Assembly: GCA_019637395.1 (NCBI GenBank)
Contig: JAHBVR010000015.1
Location: 200,380 to 264,379 of the forward strand
Source: Vulcanimicrobiota bacterium
GTDB lineage: Bacteria > Vulcanimicrobiota > Xenobia > Xenobiales > JADMJV01
Direction: 5' to 3'
DNA length: 64,000 nt
Position 1 is the first letter of the stretch, and the number at the start of each line of letters is the position of its first letter. Under the pieces are notes generated by a model. The model was given only the letters and a program-made list of their open reading frames with translations, made no database searches and was not told the origin of the DNA. The translations under genes were made by a program, and so were the position numbers. Of this stretch, positions 45,547-53,444 are shown in pieces.

Positions 45547-46898
45547 AGCCGTTGGAAAGACAGCGGATGTTGCAAAATTCCTTGCGGGTCGAAGCGCTCT
45601 TTGAGTGCCACCAGACGCGGCCAGTCCTCACCAAAATAGGCGGTTTTCCAATCGCTGCGGCCAAGTTCACAGTAGTTTTGATAGGCGCGGCCCGAGTAGT
45701 GGCCGGCCAGCTCGGCGCGATAGCGCTTCAACCAGTCGTGGTTCACGCCCGGCGGCTGGTTGCGGTTGCGATAGCAGATGGCCTGCACGCAAGCCAGCGA
45801 AGCCCGATGAACAAAGGCTCCGTCGCCGCTGCCGAGGTTCCCTCCGTAAGCGTCAAAGGTCACCTGCGGGCTGCACGGGGCGGTCGTCACCAGCAGCTTC
45901 AAGAGCTTGCCCTGAGCCGCCGGGGCCAGCGGCCGGGACAGGAAGTCGGAGGTAGCCGCGAAAGCGGGGCTGCGGTTCTGGCTACGCCCGGCCAGGAACT
46001 GCATGGCATCCAGGTAGGGGCAGCTCCTGTCCCATTCTTGAAGGGCTCCCGGGGGTCCCCAACGCAAACTCTTCCACTCCGGCCCATCGCCCAGGAAAAG
46101 GCCCCCGACGCTGACCTGGGGCTCCCGGCCTCCGACGAGCGACAGATAGGAGGTGATGCGGGCGTCGGCGCGCGGAGCCCACTCCAGCCACCTTTCCAGC
46201 ACGGCTTGCGCCTGGGCCCAAGGCCAGTAGCGACGAAAGAGCACGACCGGGCGCAGCGCTTCAGGACGCAGCCGCCAGCGTGTGACCACTCCAAACTGGC
46301 CGAAGCCGGATCCTTTGAGAGCCCACAGCAGAGAGTCCTGGGTGGTCGCCTGCACCAGACCCAGAGCCGGTGTCACCAGGGTGGCGTCCAGGACGCGGTC
46401 GCACCCTAATCCCAGGGCCCGCGAAACCAGGCCATAGCCGCCTCCCAGCAGGTAACCGCTGAGCCCCACTCCGGGGCAGGTGCCCAGAGGCAGCATCCGT
46501 TGCCGCTCGGCCAGAGCCGACATCAGAGGCCCGAGCTTCCAACCCGCTCCGAGGTTGAGCTGCTCATCGAGCTGGAGATCCACCAGACGGGAGACGTCCA
46601 GCACCAGGCCGGTTCCGCCCGAAAGACCCACGTAGCTGTGGCCGCCGCAGCGGACAGCCACGCTCTTACCGTTCTGGGCCGCCCAGCTGAGGCAGGCGGC
46701 CACCTCCTCTTCGTCCAGGGGAAAGGCGAAAGCTTCCGGCCTCCACTGCACTTCCGGGTTGAACCACTGGCAGAGAGTTTCGTATTCGGGCGAGTCGGGG
46801 CTGACGAGAGGGCCGCGAATTTTCAGAGCCTGGCTGGCCCGGGCTCGCCCCAACAAGGCCCATCCCGCCCCCGCCAGTAAGAAATCCCTTCGCCTCAC
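45543..46898 (-). CDS. Tat-exported FAD-linked oxidase, berberine-bridge type
   Basis: This 451-residue protein starts at GTG 46898. It has a Tat-type signal (RRRDFLLAGAGWALLG), an FAD_binding_4 domain with CGGHSYVGLSGGTG (a His for covalent FAD) and LGTCPGVGLSGYLLGGGYG (a Cys at the second covalent site), and a C-terminal BBE motif (YQNYCELG ... RFDPQGILQHPLSF). Both anchors suggest bicovalent FAD. Substrates in this family are often sugars or alkaloid-like alcohols; the substrate here is unknown. It lies 15 bp downstream of the next minus-strand gene. Confidence 0.88.
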   Translation of the reverse strand: MRRRDFLLAGAGWALLGRARASQALKIRGPLVSPDSPEYETLCQWFNPEVQWRPEAFAFPLDEEEVAACLSWAAQNGKSVAVRCGGHSYVGLSGGTGLVLDVSRLVDLQLDEQLNLGAGWKLGPLMSALAERQRMLPLGTCPGVGLSGYLLGGGYGLVSRALGLGCDRVLDATLVTPALGLVQATTQDSLLWALKGSGFGQFGVVTRWRLRPEALRPVVLFRRYWPWAQAQAVLERWLEWAPRADARITSYLSLVGGREPQVSVGGLFLGDGPEWKSLRWGPPGALQEWDRSCPYLDAMQFLAGRSQNRSPAFAATSDFLSRPLAPAAQGKLLKLLVTTAPCSPQVTFDAYGGNLGSGDGAFVHRASLACVQAICYRNRNQPPGVNHDWLKRYRAELAGHYSGRAYQNYCELGRSDWKTAYFGEDWPRLVALKERFDPQGILQHPLSFQRL

Positions 46899-46913
46899 GC
46901 CGGGAGGCTTCGA

Positions 46914-48359
46914 TCATGCCTCGAAATAGGCCTCCCACCAGGCTCCCCGGGCATCCCGGGCGCTCACGTGCACGGTCATGCCCGGCGTGTGCGGCGCCGC
47001 CCAGACAACCTTACCTTCCCCATCCGTCCGCCCCAAAAAGGTCCAGGTGGGCGCGCTGCCGGCGGCGCACTCCGGCTCGCGGCCGGCCGGCCCTGCCGGT
47101 GGCTCGGCCGGCAGCACCTGGAAAGGCGGTTCGAACCACCAACCCTGCTGGCGCTCGGCCCAGGGGGTCGAGACGATCCGGCCTAAAACGGTAGTATTTG
47201 GCAGGGCCTCAGCCTGATCGTCGGTCAGCCGCAGGGTCAGCCTCTCGCTCCACTCCCGGGTAAAACGGATTCCCGGGCGCAGCAGCACTCCCAGCCGAGC
47301 CTGCAGCCGCCGACCCGGAGCCAGCAAATGCAAGCTCAAGCTGAGTCTTTCCCAGCGGGAGTCCGTCGGAATCTGGGCCCGCAGGCCGTTGAGTCCTTCG
47401 CTAAGCGATACGATTCCCCAGGAAATCAGCCGGGAGCCCTCGCTCCAACATAAGAAGCCGACTCCCCAGGGACTGCCGTTGAGAGCGATGCGCAGCACCG
47501 CTTCCTCCCCGGGACGGAAAGGGCCTGGAGGATCCAGGTCCATCCCCAGTGCCGGGTCTTCCGAACCTCCCCTCAGATCGGCCCGCTCGATGTCTTTCAC
47601 GGGCTGCCCGAAACGCGACAGGGTGACCTGGTCGAAAGCGTCCAGAGTGCGGCAAAAGCGCCGTCCCACCCGGCCGCCTTCGGGCAGGTGCAACCAGCGG
47701 TGGTAGAGCCGGGTTTCGCCCACCGTGCCGGACACTTCGAAGATGCCGGCCGCCTTGGAGTTACATTGCACGCTCAGCCGGCCCTGGGCGTCGAAGGTCT
47801 CGCGCACCTGGGCGCGAGCCGGCTCGGCAGCCACAAACTCGAAATCGTCATAGGCGCCATTCAGCGACGAATCGATGGGCAGACGTTGGAGTTGAAGTTC
47901 CGCCGACTGACCCGCCAGGGCGGGAGCGTGTATGCGCAGGGTCGGCCCGTCGTGGCGGAAATCGGCTCGGGCGGCGGTTACCAGCAGAGGCACCTCTCGA
48001 GAGCTGGCCGCGCTGGCCAGCTTCAGTCGAGCCGGCCGGGTGGGAGCGGCAAAGCGTAGCAGGAAAGCGCCCTCGGGCGTGAGGTCCACCCGGCCTTGCT
48101 GGCCCAGCAACTCGCAGGTAAGAAAGCGCTGCGCCGGCGGTGGATGGACCCAGCCGCATACGGTGACTTGCTGCCCGACCAGATAGGCCGGCCGGTCGCG
48201 CCAGACCGCCCAGGCGGTCGGCTCGTCTTCTTCTCTGGTGAAAACCTGGTCACGCCATTGACCATCCACGACCTCCAGGTCGACCCGTAGATTGTAGGAC
48301 TGTAGGCTGAGTCGCGGCAATGTCTCCGGCGGCTCTCCTGAACCCCGCTCGGAAAACAT
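46914..48359 (-). CDS. Beta-rich protein of unknown function
   Basis: This 481-residue protein is strongly beta-predicted, with many short strands and Pro/Gly turns. The stretch RPAYLVGQQVTVCGWVH resembles the MG2-like strand of alpha-2-macroglobulin-type proteins (Y..G..V...G), but no thioester motif or bait region follows, so I do not name it. No signal peptide is obvious at ATG 48359. It is probably co-transcribed with the FAD oxidase downstream. Confidence 0.65.
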   Translation of the reverse strand: MFSERGSGEPPETLPRLSLQSYNLRVDLEVVDGQWRDQVFTREEDEPTAWAVWRDRPAYLVGQQVTVCGWVHPPPAQRFLTCELLGQQGRVDLTPEGAFLLRFAAPTRPARLKLASAASSREVPLLVTAARADFRHDGPTLRIHAPALAGQSAELQLQRLPIDSSLNGAYDDFEFVAAEPARAQVRETFDAQGRLSVQCNSKAAGIFEVSGTVGETRLYHRWLHLPEGGRVGRRFCRTLDAFDQVTLSRFGQPVKDIERADLRGGSEDPALGMDLDPPGPFRPGEEAVLRIALNGSPWGVGFLCWSEGSRLISWGIVSLSEGLNGLRAQIPTDSRWERLSLSLHLLAPGRRLQARLGVLLRPGIRFTREWSERLTLRLTDDQAEALPNTTVLGRIVSTPWAERQQGWWFEPPFQVLPAEPPAGPAGREPECAAGSAPTWTFLGRTDGEGKVVWAAPHTPGMTVHVSARDARGAWWEAYFEA

Positions 48360-48421
48360 CTATTTGGCTTCGAATGCGCCGGCCGCAAGGCCTGCTCATG
48401 GGCCCTCCCGAAGCAGGTGGG

Positions 48422-48874
48422 ATGAAGTTTCGGATTTTGCTTCTGTGCTGGTTATTGCTCCCGGTTGCCTGGCCGGAGGCCAGGCTGGACTGGGCGAGTC
48501 CTTTCGCGGTGGATGGGGTTCGTCTAGGGGATAGCAAGCAGCAGGTCTTCAAGGCGTTGGGCGCCCCTCGGGAGAGTTCGCGCAGTCAGTTGGAAGTATG
48601 GAAATACAAGGATCTGGAAGTCACTTTTCGCAGCGGCGACGTATGCCGGTTGTATGGCCTGGCTCTGCAGCAGAACAACCAGACGCTGGTGCGGGTGGGT
48701 GAGCTGGCCGCAGTGGTCCGGGGACGTTTTGGGGAGCCCGAGAGCAACCAGGCTCTCGGGGTTCAGCAGCATCCCGAGGTGGAGGTGATGATGTATCAAA
48801 ATGCAACCACCACCATCGGCGTATTTTCCCGAGCGGGCCGGGTGTCATTGGTGGGCCTGAGCCGCCGCTCTTAA
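48422..48874 (+). CDS. Small secreted protein
   Basis: I start at ATG 48422 (AGGTGGG just upstream), which exposes a signal peptide (MKFRILLLCWLLLPVAWPEA). An open frame reaches 48320 but overlaps the divergent gene. The mature part, about 130 residues, includes VDGVRLGDSKQQVFKALGAP, like the SmpA/OmlA-type repeat found in small periplasmic proteins (I..G.s...V...LG.P). The function is unknown. Confidence 0.65.
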   Translation: MKFRILLLCWLLLPVAWPEARLDWASPFAVDGVRLGDSKQQVFKALGAPRESSRSQLEVWKYKDLEVTFRSGDVCRLYGLALQQNNQTLVRVGELAAVVRGRFGEPESNQALGVQQHPEVEVMMYQNATTTIGVFSRAGRVSLVGLSRRS

Positions 48875-48978
48875 TGGCCCCCCCGCCCGGCCAGTACTTG
48901 CGTCCTGGTCGGGCCGGGACATGGATGTCTGGGCCAGGGGGAGCCGCGGGCATAGGGTGGGCAAAACGGAGGTACTTC

Positions 48979-49503
48979 TTGAAGCTTATGCCTGTACTGA
49001 TGCTGGCCGCGGTTCTGGCCGGCTGCAGTTCCAAACCGCCCGACGAGGCCGGCGGACAGCCCACTCCAAGGGTGACTCAGACCGTCACCGCCAGCCCCAC
49101 TCCCGCCGAGACACCCACTCCGGAGGCGACCCACTACCGGATGCTTACGTTGATGGCAGGACACGCCGACGTCACTTTCGTGGTCGCCCTGAACGGCAAC
49201 ACGGTGGGTACGCTCAACGGAGACACCAACGGTGACCTGACCCCGTCGGTGCTGCCAGGCGACAACTCGGTGGTGGTCTCCTGGACCCTGGCTCATCCTT
49301 TGAAGTCGGGCGAGAAAGCCACTCTGACCATCGAGCGCCGGATCCCCGGCCAGGATGGCTGGACCACCGTTTTCTCCCGAGTGGTGGACTCTACCACCAA
49401 GATCAAAGAAGCCAGGGGGACATTTGCCAACGAAGCGATAGGCGACAATTCCGCCCTGGAGGGCAGTTCCAATGGCTCTTCCGTAGGCCAACCTTCTCAA
49501 TGA
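48979..49503 (+). CDS. Lipoprotein with Thr/Pro linker
   Basis: I start at TTG 48979, which has GGAGG seven bases upstream and gives a lipoprotein signal (MKLMPVLMLAAVLAGC, 174 residues). After the Cys is a Thr/Pro/Ala-rich linker (residues 20-50), then a beta-sandwich-like domain (VVALNGNTVGTLNGDTNGD...). The function is unknown. Confidence 0.68.
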   Translation: MKLMPVLMLAAVLAGCSSKPPDEAGGQPTPRVTQTVTASPTPAETPTPEATHYRMLTLMAGHADVTFVVALNGNTVGTLNGDTNGDLTPSVLPGDNSVVVSWTLAHPLKSGEKATLTIERRIPGQDGWTTVFSRVVDSTTKIKEARGTFANEAIGDNSALEGSSNGSSVGQPSQ

Positions 49504-49743
49504 ATATCCTATGAACATTCGCCACAAGCCTGACGGTCCGGTGCAACCGGTTTACATCGCGGCGGCGTTCTGGTGAACGTAGAATCGGGCGACACCGGCA
49601 TGGAGTGATTCGAAAGCAGTGTCGCAGGGCTTACGTCAGCGTAACGGAACCGGAGAAGAGCCGAGCGGGTGGAGAGTCAGCGCTGGCGCGGCGGCGGGTA
49701 GCCTCTTGGAGGCCCCTTCCTCGGCTTCAAGAAGCAACCGCTT

Positions 49744-50742
49744 ATGAGATGGTTGATCGTCGACGGGGATGCGGAGTTTCGCGACCGTCTGAGCCGGGAT
49801 TTTCACTTTAGCGACGATCACGAGAACGTGGTGGTAGCCGATGAAAAATCGGCCCGCCAGGTGTTTGGCCAGGATAGTTTTGACGGCGTGGTGGCCGATT
49901 GGCCGGCACGCGGCTTGCTCGAGGACATCCGCGCCGGCAGGTTGCGTTCACCGGGAATGGACGGAACCATGATCGCCCTGGTGCTGACCCATCCCGACGG
50001 GCTCGAGGGAGTCTCCGACTTGATTCACGTGCGTCGCGAGGATAATGTGCCCGAACGCATCCGCGAAGCCGTCAGCCATTTCCCGCCGGTGGCTCTGCTC
50101 TACGCGGCCTCTGACCACGACCCGGATAACGCCAGCCTGTTGTTAAAAAAGGATCCGAAACTGGTCAACGCCATCGAACTCCCCCACCGCTGGACGCCTT
50201 TGCACCGGGCCGTAGCCTTTTATTGCGAAACGGTGGCGGAACTGCTTTTACAAAATGGAGCCGACCCCAACGCGGCGGGGCGATTGGGAGAGGCGCCCCT
50301 GCATATCGCGGGTTCGCCGGACATTGCGCGTTTGTTGATACGGCACGGAGCCAAAGTTCATCTGCCCGACCAGCACGGCAATACTCCCATGGATTGGGCC
50401 GTCAAGGAGAAAAATCAGGAGCTGATTGTGATCCTTGCCAAGGCTTTGCCCGAACTGGGCACCCCCGTTTATCAATTGCTGCGGGCGGCCCGGCGCGGTG
50501 AGCTGACCATCGAGGCCGAGTATCATGGGCAGTGGGGCATTTATCGGATTCTGACTATCGGCTGGACCGAGCGCGAGGAGCGCTGTCTGGCCATCCAGGT
50601 ATCCGGTCCGGCCCCGGGTTGGTCGTACTTGAAGGTAGCCGATTTGAAGGCCGTTTATCTGGGCCCGGAGTCGAGTTCCTTTCCTCCGGAACCTCCGGCG
50701 CTGGCTCCGCGCGCCTGGGTGGCGGTTCCTGACCAGCGTTAG
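49744..50742 (+). CDS. Receiver-like/ankyrin repeat fusion protein
   Basis: This 332-residue cytoplasmic protein has an N-terminal receiver-like domain (1-110). It has the acidic pair (IVDGDAEF) and an Asp in VVADWP, but the conserved Lys near the end is replaced by Arg. Three to four ankyrin repeats follow (about 115-230: TPLHRAVAFYCETVAELLLQNGADPNAAG and following). The C-terminal 90 residues form a beta-rich domain (LTIEAEYHGQWGIYRILTIGW) of unknown type. Receiver-ankyrin fusions are uncommon. The 240 bp upstream contain no clear gene. Confidence 0.75.
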   Translation: MRWLIVDGDAEFRDRLSRDFHFSDDHENVVVADEKSARQVFGQDSFDGVVADWPARGLLEDIRAGRLRSPGMDGTMIALVLTHPDGLEGVSDLIHVRREDNVPERIREAVSHFPPVALLYAASDHDPDNASLLLKKDPKLVNAIELPHRWTPLHRAVAFYCETVAELLLQNGADPNAAGRLGEAPLHIAGSPDIARLLIRHGAKVHLPDQHGNTPMDWAVKEKNQELIVILAKALPELGTPVYQLLRAARRGELTIEAEYHGQWGIYRILTIGWTEREERCLAIQVSGPAPGWSYLKVADLKAVYLGPESSSFPPEPPALAPRAWVAVPDQR

Positions 50743-50810
50743 ACAACAAGGCATTGCGCAAAGTTTAAAGAATGCCCCTGCAGTCGATTCAAAAAGGTGG
50801 AGCTTCGGTA

Positions 50811-51632
50811 ATGAGTATTCTTTGGTATGCGGGGCGAGGCTTGCAGGCCTTCATGTTGCTGGCGCTGGTGGCTATTCTTCTCAAACTGGGCGACAATCCA
50901 TATCTGGCCGGACAGATCACCGGCAAAATCTTCATGAATTTGATCCTTACCGAAGTCTGCATTCGCTTCAGCCAGCCCAAGGAGAACCAATCTCCGTCTG
51001 GCTGTAATATCGCGGCCGGCGGCTGTCTGACGCTGCTGGTCCTGGGGGGTCTGGCCGGATTCGTCATCGGCATCAAAGCGGCCATGGGAGCGGGGCGCCC
51101 GCCCCTGGCGGCCCACTCCGGGCCGAACAAGGTGTATAGCGTGAAACTACCCGAGGGGGCCACTTACAAGAAAGAATCGCGCATGGAGGCTCTGCCTCAG
51201 GGCAAGGTCAAGGTCAACGGCGAAATTTGGGAAAAGGGCGATGAGGGCGGCGTGATGGGCGTGGCCGACATTCCCTTGATTCGCACGGCGGCCGCTTCCA
51301 CCTACGGCGGCGGCTACCGCGGCGGCATGGTTAGAAGAAACCAGGGACTGGGCCGCGCCTTGAGCGACGACGAAGTGCTGGACGCGGTCTGCCAAAGCCA
51401 GATCGCGGCCATTCAGGGTGAACCGGGCAATAGCAAAGCCGTCAATCGGCTGGGTAATCGGGGCCGAGAGGTGGACTTCACCGTTCCCAGCAAAAAATTA
51501 CAGGGACGAATTCTTTATCTGTGGGGCAATCGCAGGCTCTACTTCTGTCTCTACGCCTCCGGGCAAACGCGCTGGGACGAGACCCGAGCCACCTCGGTGC
51601 TCAACAGTTTCCGTTTTTCCATGGTTCGTTAG
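50811..51632 (+). CDS. Membrane-anchored protein of unknown function
   Basis: I start at ATG 50811 (GGTGGAG about ten bases upstream; 273 residues). Two membrane helices lie at about 8-27 and 72-95. A soluble C-terminal domain follows (VDFTVPSKKLQGRILYLWGNRRLYFCLYASG ... VLNSFRF) whose end resembles small PsbP/DUF1795-type folds, a weak match. It lies 68 bp after the receiver-ankyrin gene on the same strand. Confidence 0.65.
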   Translation: MSILWYAGRGLQAFMLLALVAILLKLGDNPYLAGQITGKIFMNLILTEVCIRFSQPKENQSPSGCNIAAGGCLTLLVLGGLAGFVIGIKAAMGAGRPPLAAHSGPNKVYSVKLPEGATYKKESRMEALPQGKVKVNGEIWEKGDEGGVMGVADIPLIRTAAASTYGGGYRGGMVRRNQGLGRALSDDEVLDAVCQSQIAAIQGEPGNSKAVNRLGNRGREVDFTVPSKKLQGRILYLWGNRRLYFCLYASGQTRWDETRATSVLNSFRFSMVR

Positions 51633-51982
51633 TAGTCCGCGCAGCGGCCAGCGCCCACCAGGATGTGCTGAAAAATGGGCCCACTGACAGCGCGCGGGAG
51701 GTGGTACGCGGAGCCCGGGCACCAGAGCGGTCTGTGGTAGATAGCACGAATGAGTCCGTCATGCTATCCAAAACTACCGGAACGATTCACCCAGTCCCAT
51801 CGAGCTCTCTATAGGATAAATGGGGGTGGCCTGTGCGGCCCTCCTGCTCTAAAGTTTGGTCCGTGAAAGCCCCTCAAGCGACTCTCCCTTTCCTTACATA
51901 TACTAATAGCTGACTCGAAAAGGTTGACCGTCTAGGTTGGACGGCGGGATTTAGTTTCCTATCCTCCAGTCTACGAATCGGT
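51633..51982. other. Intergenic, start of an atypical segment
   Basis: This 350-bp stretch has no convincing gene. Base composition drops from about 51880 onward and a TATACT box lies at 51899-51904, but no matching -35 element is clear. It precedes the HprK-like gene. Confidence 0.35.
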
Positions 51983-52735
51983 GTGCGTCTAAACGACGTG
52001 AGCCTTGTCGAGCAAATGCGAGAACGATTGTCGTATCTAATTTCTGACGATCTACCCTCGGAGCAGGTTGACTTTCTTTTCTCCATGCGTATTGGCGGTG
52101 CTTCACACCGACGAGGCGTGCAGAACTATAGCCTGGTTTTCGCTGGCGCCTCGCGGGTGTGTCGTACCTTGCACACGGAAGAAGCAAAGTCGGCATTAGT
52201 ATCGGCCATAGAGGCATACCTAGCCAGTTTGTCTCCAGAGCAGGTACTCGTAGCGGCCAGCCTATACGAGCGGGAGGGACACGTTTGGGTGGTTCTAGGC
52301 AAGCACGAGACAGAGTGGTCAAACGCCTGGAAAAGATTAGGAGCCAGGTTAGTGCCGGAATCCCAAGTCTTGCTTCACGAAAACGGCACCCTTAGGGTCT
52401 TTCCGTCACCCGGGCGAAGCTACCGAGGTTTCACCTTGCTCAAGTTAGAGAGTGCCCAAGCCTCCAGACCGGAAATGGAAGTTTTATCTTGTGGTCAGTC
52501 CAGTCTGGAGCTGGTCTCTCACGCACCTGCGTTGGCGACGAATGCTGAGCGAGTAATGAAAGTATTGGCAAGTTTTTCCCAACAACACCGCGTGCGCCAC
52601 GTGCGATGTGCGCCAGAACGATTCAGTGCAATTGAATTAAGTGAGGTTAGCGATCATGTCCACCCAAAACACCATCCGAAAACGCGAACAGGGACTGTTG
52701 TGCCAACCAGTGGGAGCAGAATTGATTATATATGA
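51983..52735 (+). CDS. HprK-like protein without a P-loop
   Basis: This 250-residue protein starts at GTG 51983 (ATG 52016 is an alternative). The stretch VLVAASLYEREGHVWVVLG, then a short insert, then WKRLGARLVPESQVLLHENG and RVFPSPG, follows the layout of HprK-related kinases found next to PqqD-like proteins (..HA..v...G...lpG.sGsGKST...l...Ga..vsDd..ll...g.v.pfP.P). The Walker A site is replaced by GKHETEWSNA. I therefore infer a degenerate, non-kinase relative. Base and codon use differ from the neighbours. The last 80 bases overlap the next gene, so a late frameshift is possible. Confidence 0.5.
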   Translation: MRLNDVSLVEQMRERLSYLISDDLPSEQVDFLFSMRIGGASHRRGVQNYSLVFAGASRVCRTLHTEEAKSALVSAIEAYLASLSPEQVLVAASLYEREGHVWVVLGKHETEWSNAWKRLGARLVPESQVLLHENGTLRVFPSPGRSYRGFTLLKLESAQASRPEMEVLSCGQSSLELVSHAPALATNAERVMKVLASFSQQHRVRHVRCAPERFSAIELSEVSDHVHPKHHPKTRTGTVVPTSGSRIDYI

Positions 52736-53333
52736 TTCCCACACCCAAGAATGTCATCACTTCAGTGAAGAAGTAACCTATCTATGGAACCAAGTTGAGC
52801 AGGAAACCACGATCCCTTCACTCATCGAATCCTTTCTGAAGGTATACCCGGAACATTCTGAACAAGGAACCGAGTTCGTTCAGGCGGCTGTGGCAGATTT
52901 GACTGCCAAGGGCCTGCTGACTGGCACCCCTCAACTCAGACTGGCTGACGAAGTTCGGCGGCAATTTCTCAAGTCTTCAGGGCTGTTACTGGTCGGAACG
53001 ATGGTCGCGCCGCTTCCCTCAGCGGCCGCCTCCACTCAGCTTTCAATCGTATCGGCACGCTATTTTAACAACCAGATTGACAGCCCGAATACGGTTCCAC
53101 GCTGTGGCAACGCGGGAACGAATGCGCCCTGTATGGGAGCGGACATTGCCACCACCTTGAGCTCTCGCATCGCCGGTGGCACCTTCAGCCCCATCGCCTG
53201 TTCGAATGGAAATTTCGGCGATCCCTGCTCGGGTATTTTGAAAGAATGCAAAGTCATCTATCGATGTCGAGGAGTGGATACCACGATAAGGATTTGCGAG
53301 GGCCAAATGATAACGATACCCGCTTGCACTTAG
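52656..53333 (+). CDS. PqqD-like domain fused to an internal Tat signal and Cys-rich tail
   Basis: I start at ATG 52656 (225 residues). Residues 1-100 resemble PqqD/RiPP-recognition domains: AELIIYDSHTQECHHFSEEVTYLWNQVEQ, then IPSLIESFLKVYPE, then VQAAVADLTAKGLL. At residues 109-132 comes RRQFLKSSGLLLVGTMVAPLP, a twin-arginine signal (RRxFLK plus a hydrophobic stretch and an Ala-rich end), placed internally. The last 95 residues hold eight Cys (RCGN, APCM, IACS, DPCS, KECK, YRCR, RICE, PACT), suitable for disulfides in an exported domain. The N-terminal part may act as a leader or docking domain for modification before export. Confidence 0.65.
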   Translation: MSTQNTIRKREQGLLCQPVGAELIIYDSHTQECHHFSEEVTYLWNQVEQETTIPSLIESFLKVYPEHSEQGTEFVQAAVADLTAKGLLTGTPQLRLADEVRRQFLKSSGLLLVGTMVAPLPSAAASTQLSIVSARYFNNQIDSPNTVPRCGNAGTNAPCMGADIATTLSSRIAGGTFSPIACSNGNFGDPCSGILKECKVIYRCRGVDTTIRICEGQMITIPACT

Positions 53334-53444
53334 CAAATAGCTGCGCCTGCCCCAAATCTTCCATTAGGCCAGAAAATTGCTCCATCTTATCCGCAGACTT
53401 AAGGAAACGCGAGGGAACGTCCCCCGCTTGGGGAAAACTAGAGT

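Noticed and set aside
48874-48978. Longer N-terminus for the lipoprotein
   Set aside because: Starting at TTG 48979 gives a strong ribosome site and a correct lipoprotein signal; the upstream part would bury the signal.
49540-49590. Second PIN-like relic (IAAAFW followed by stop)
   Set aside because: Only six residues resemble the relic near 55.9 kb; too short to claim.
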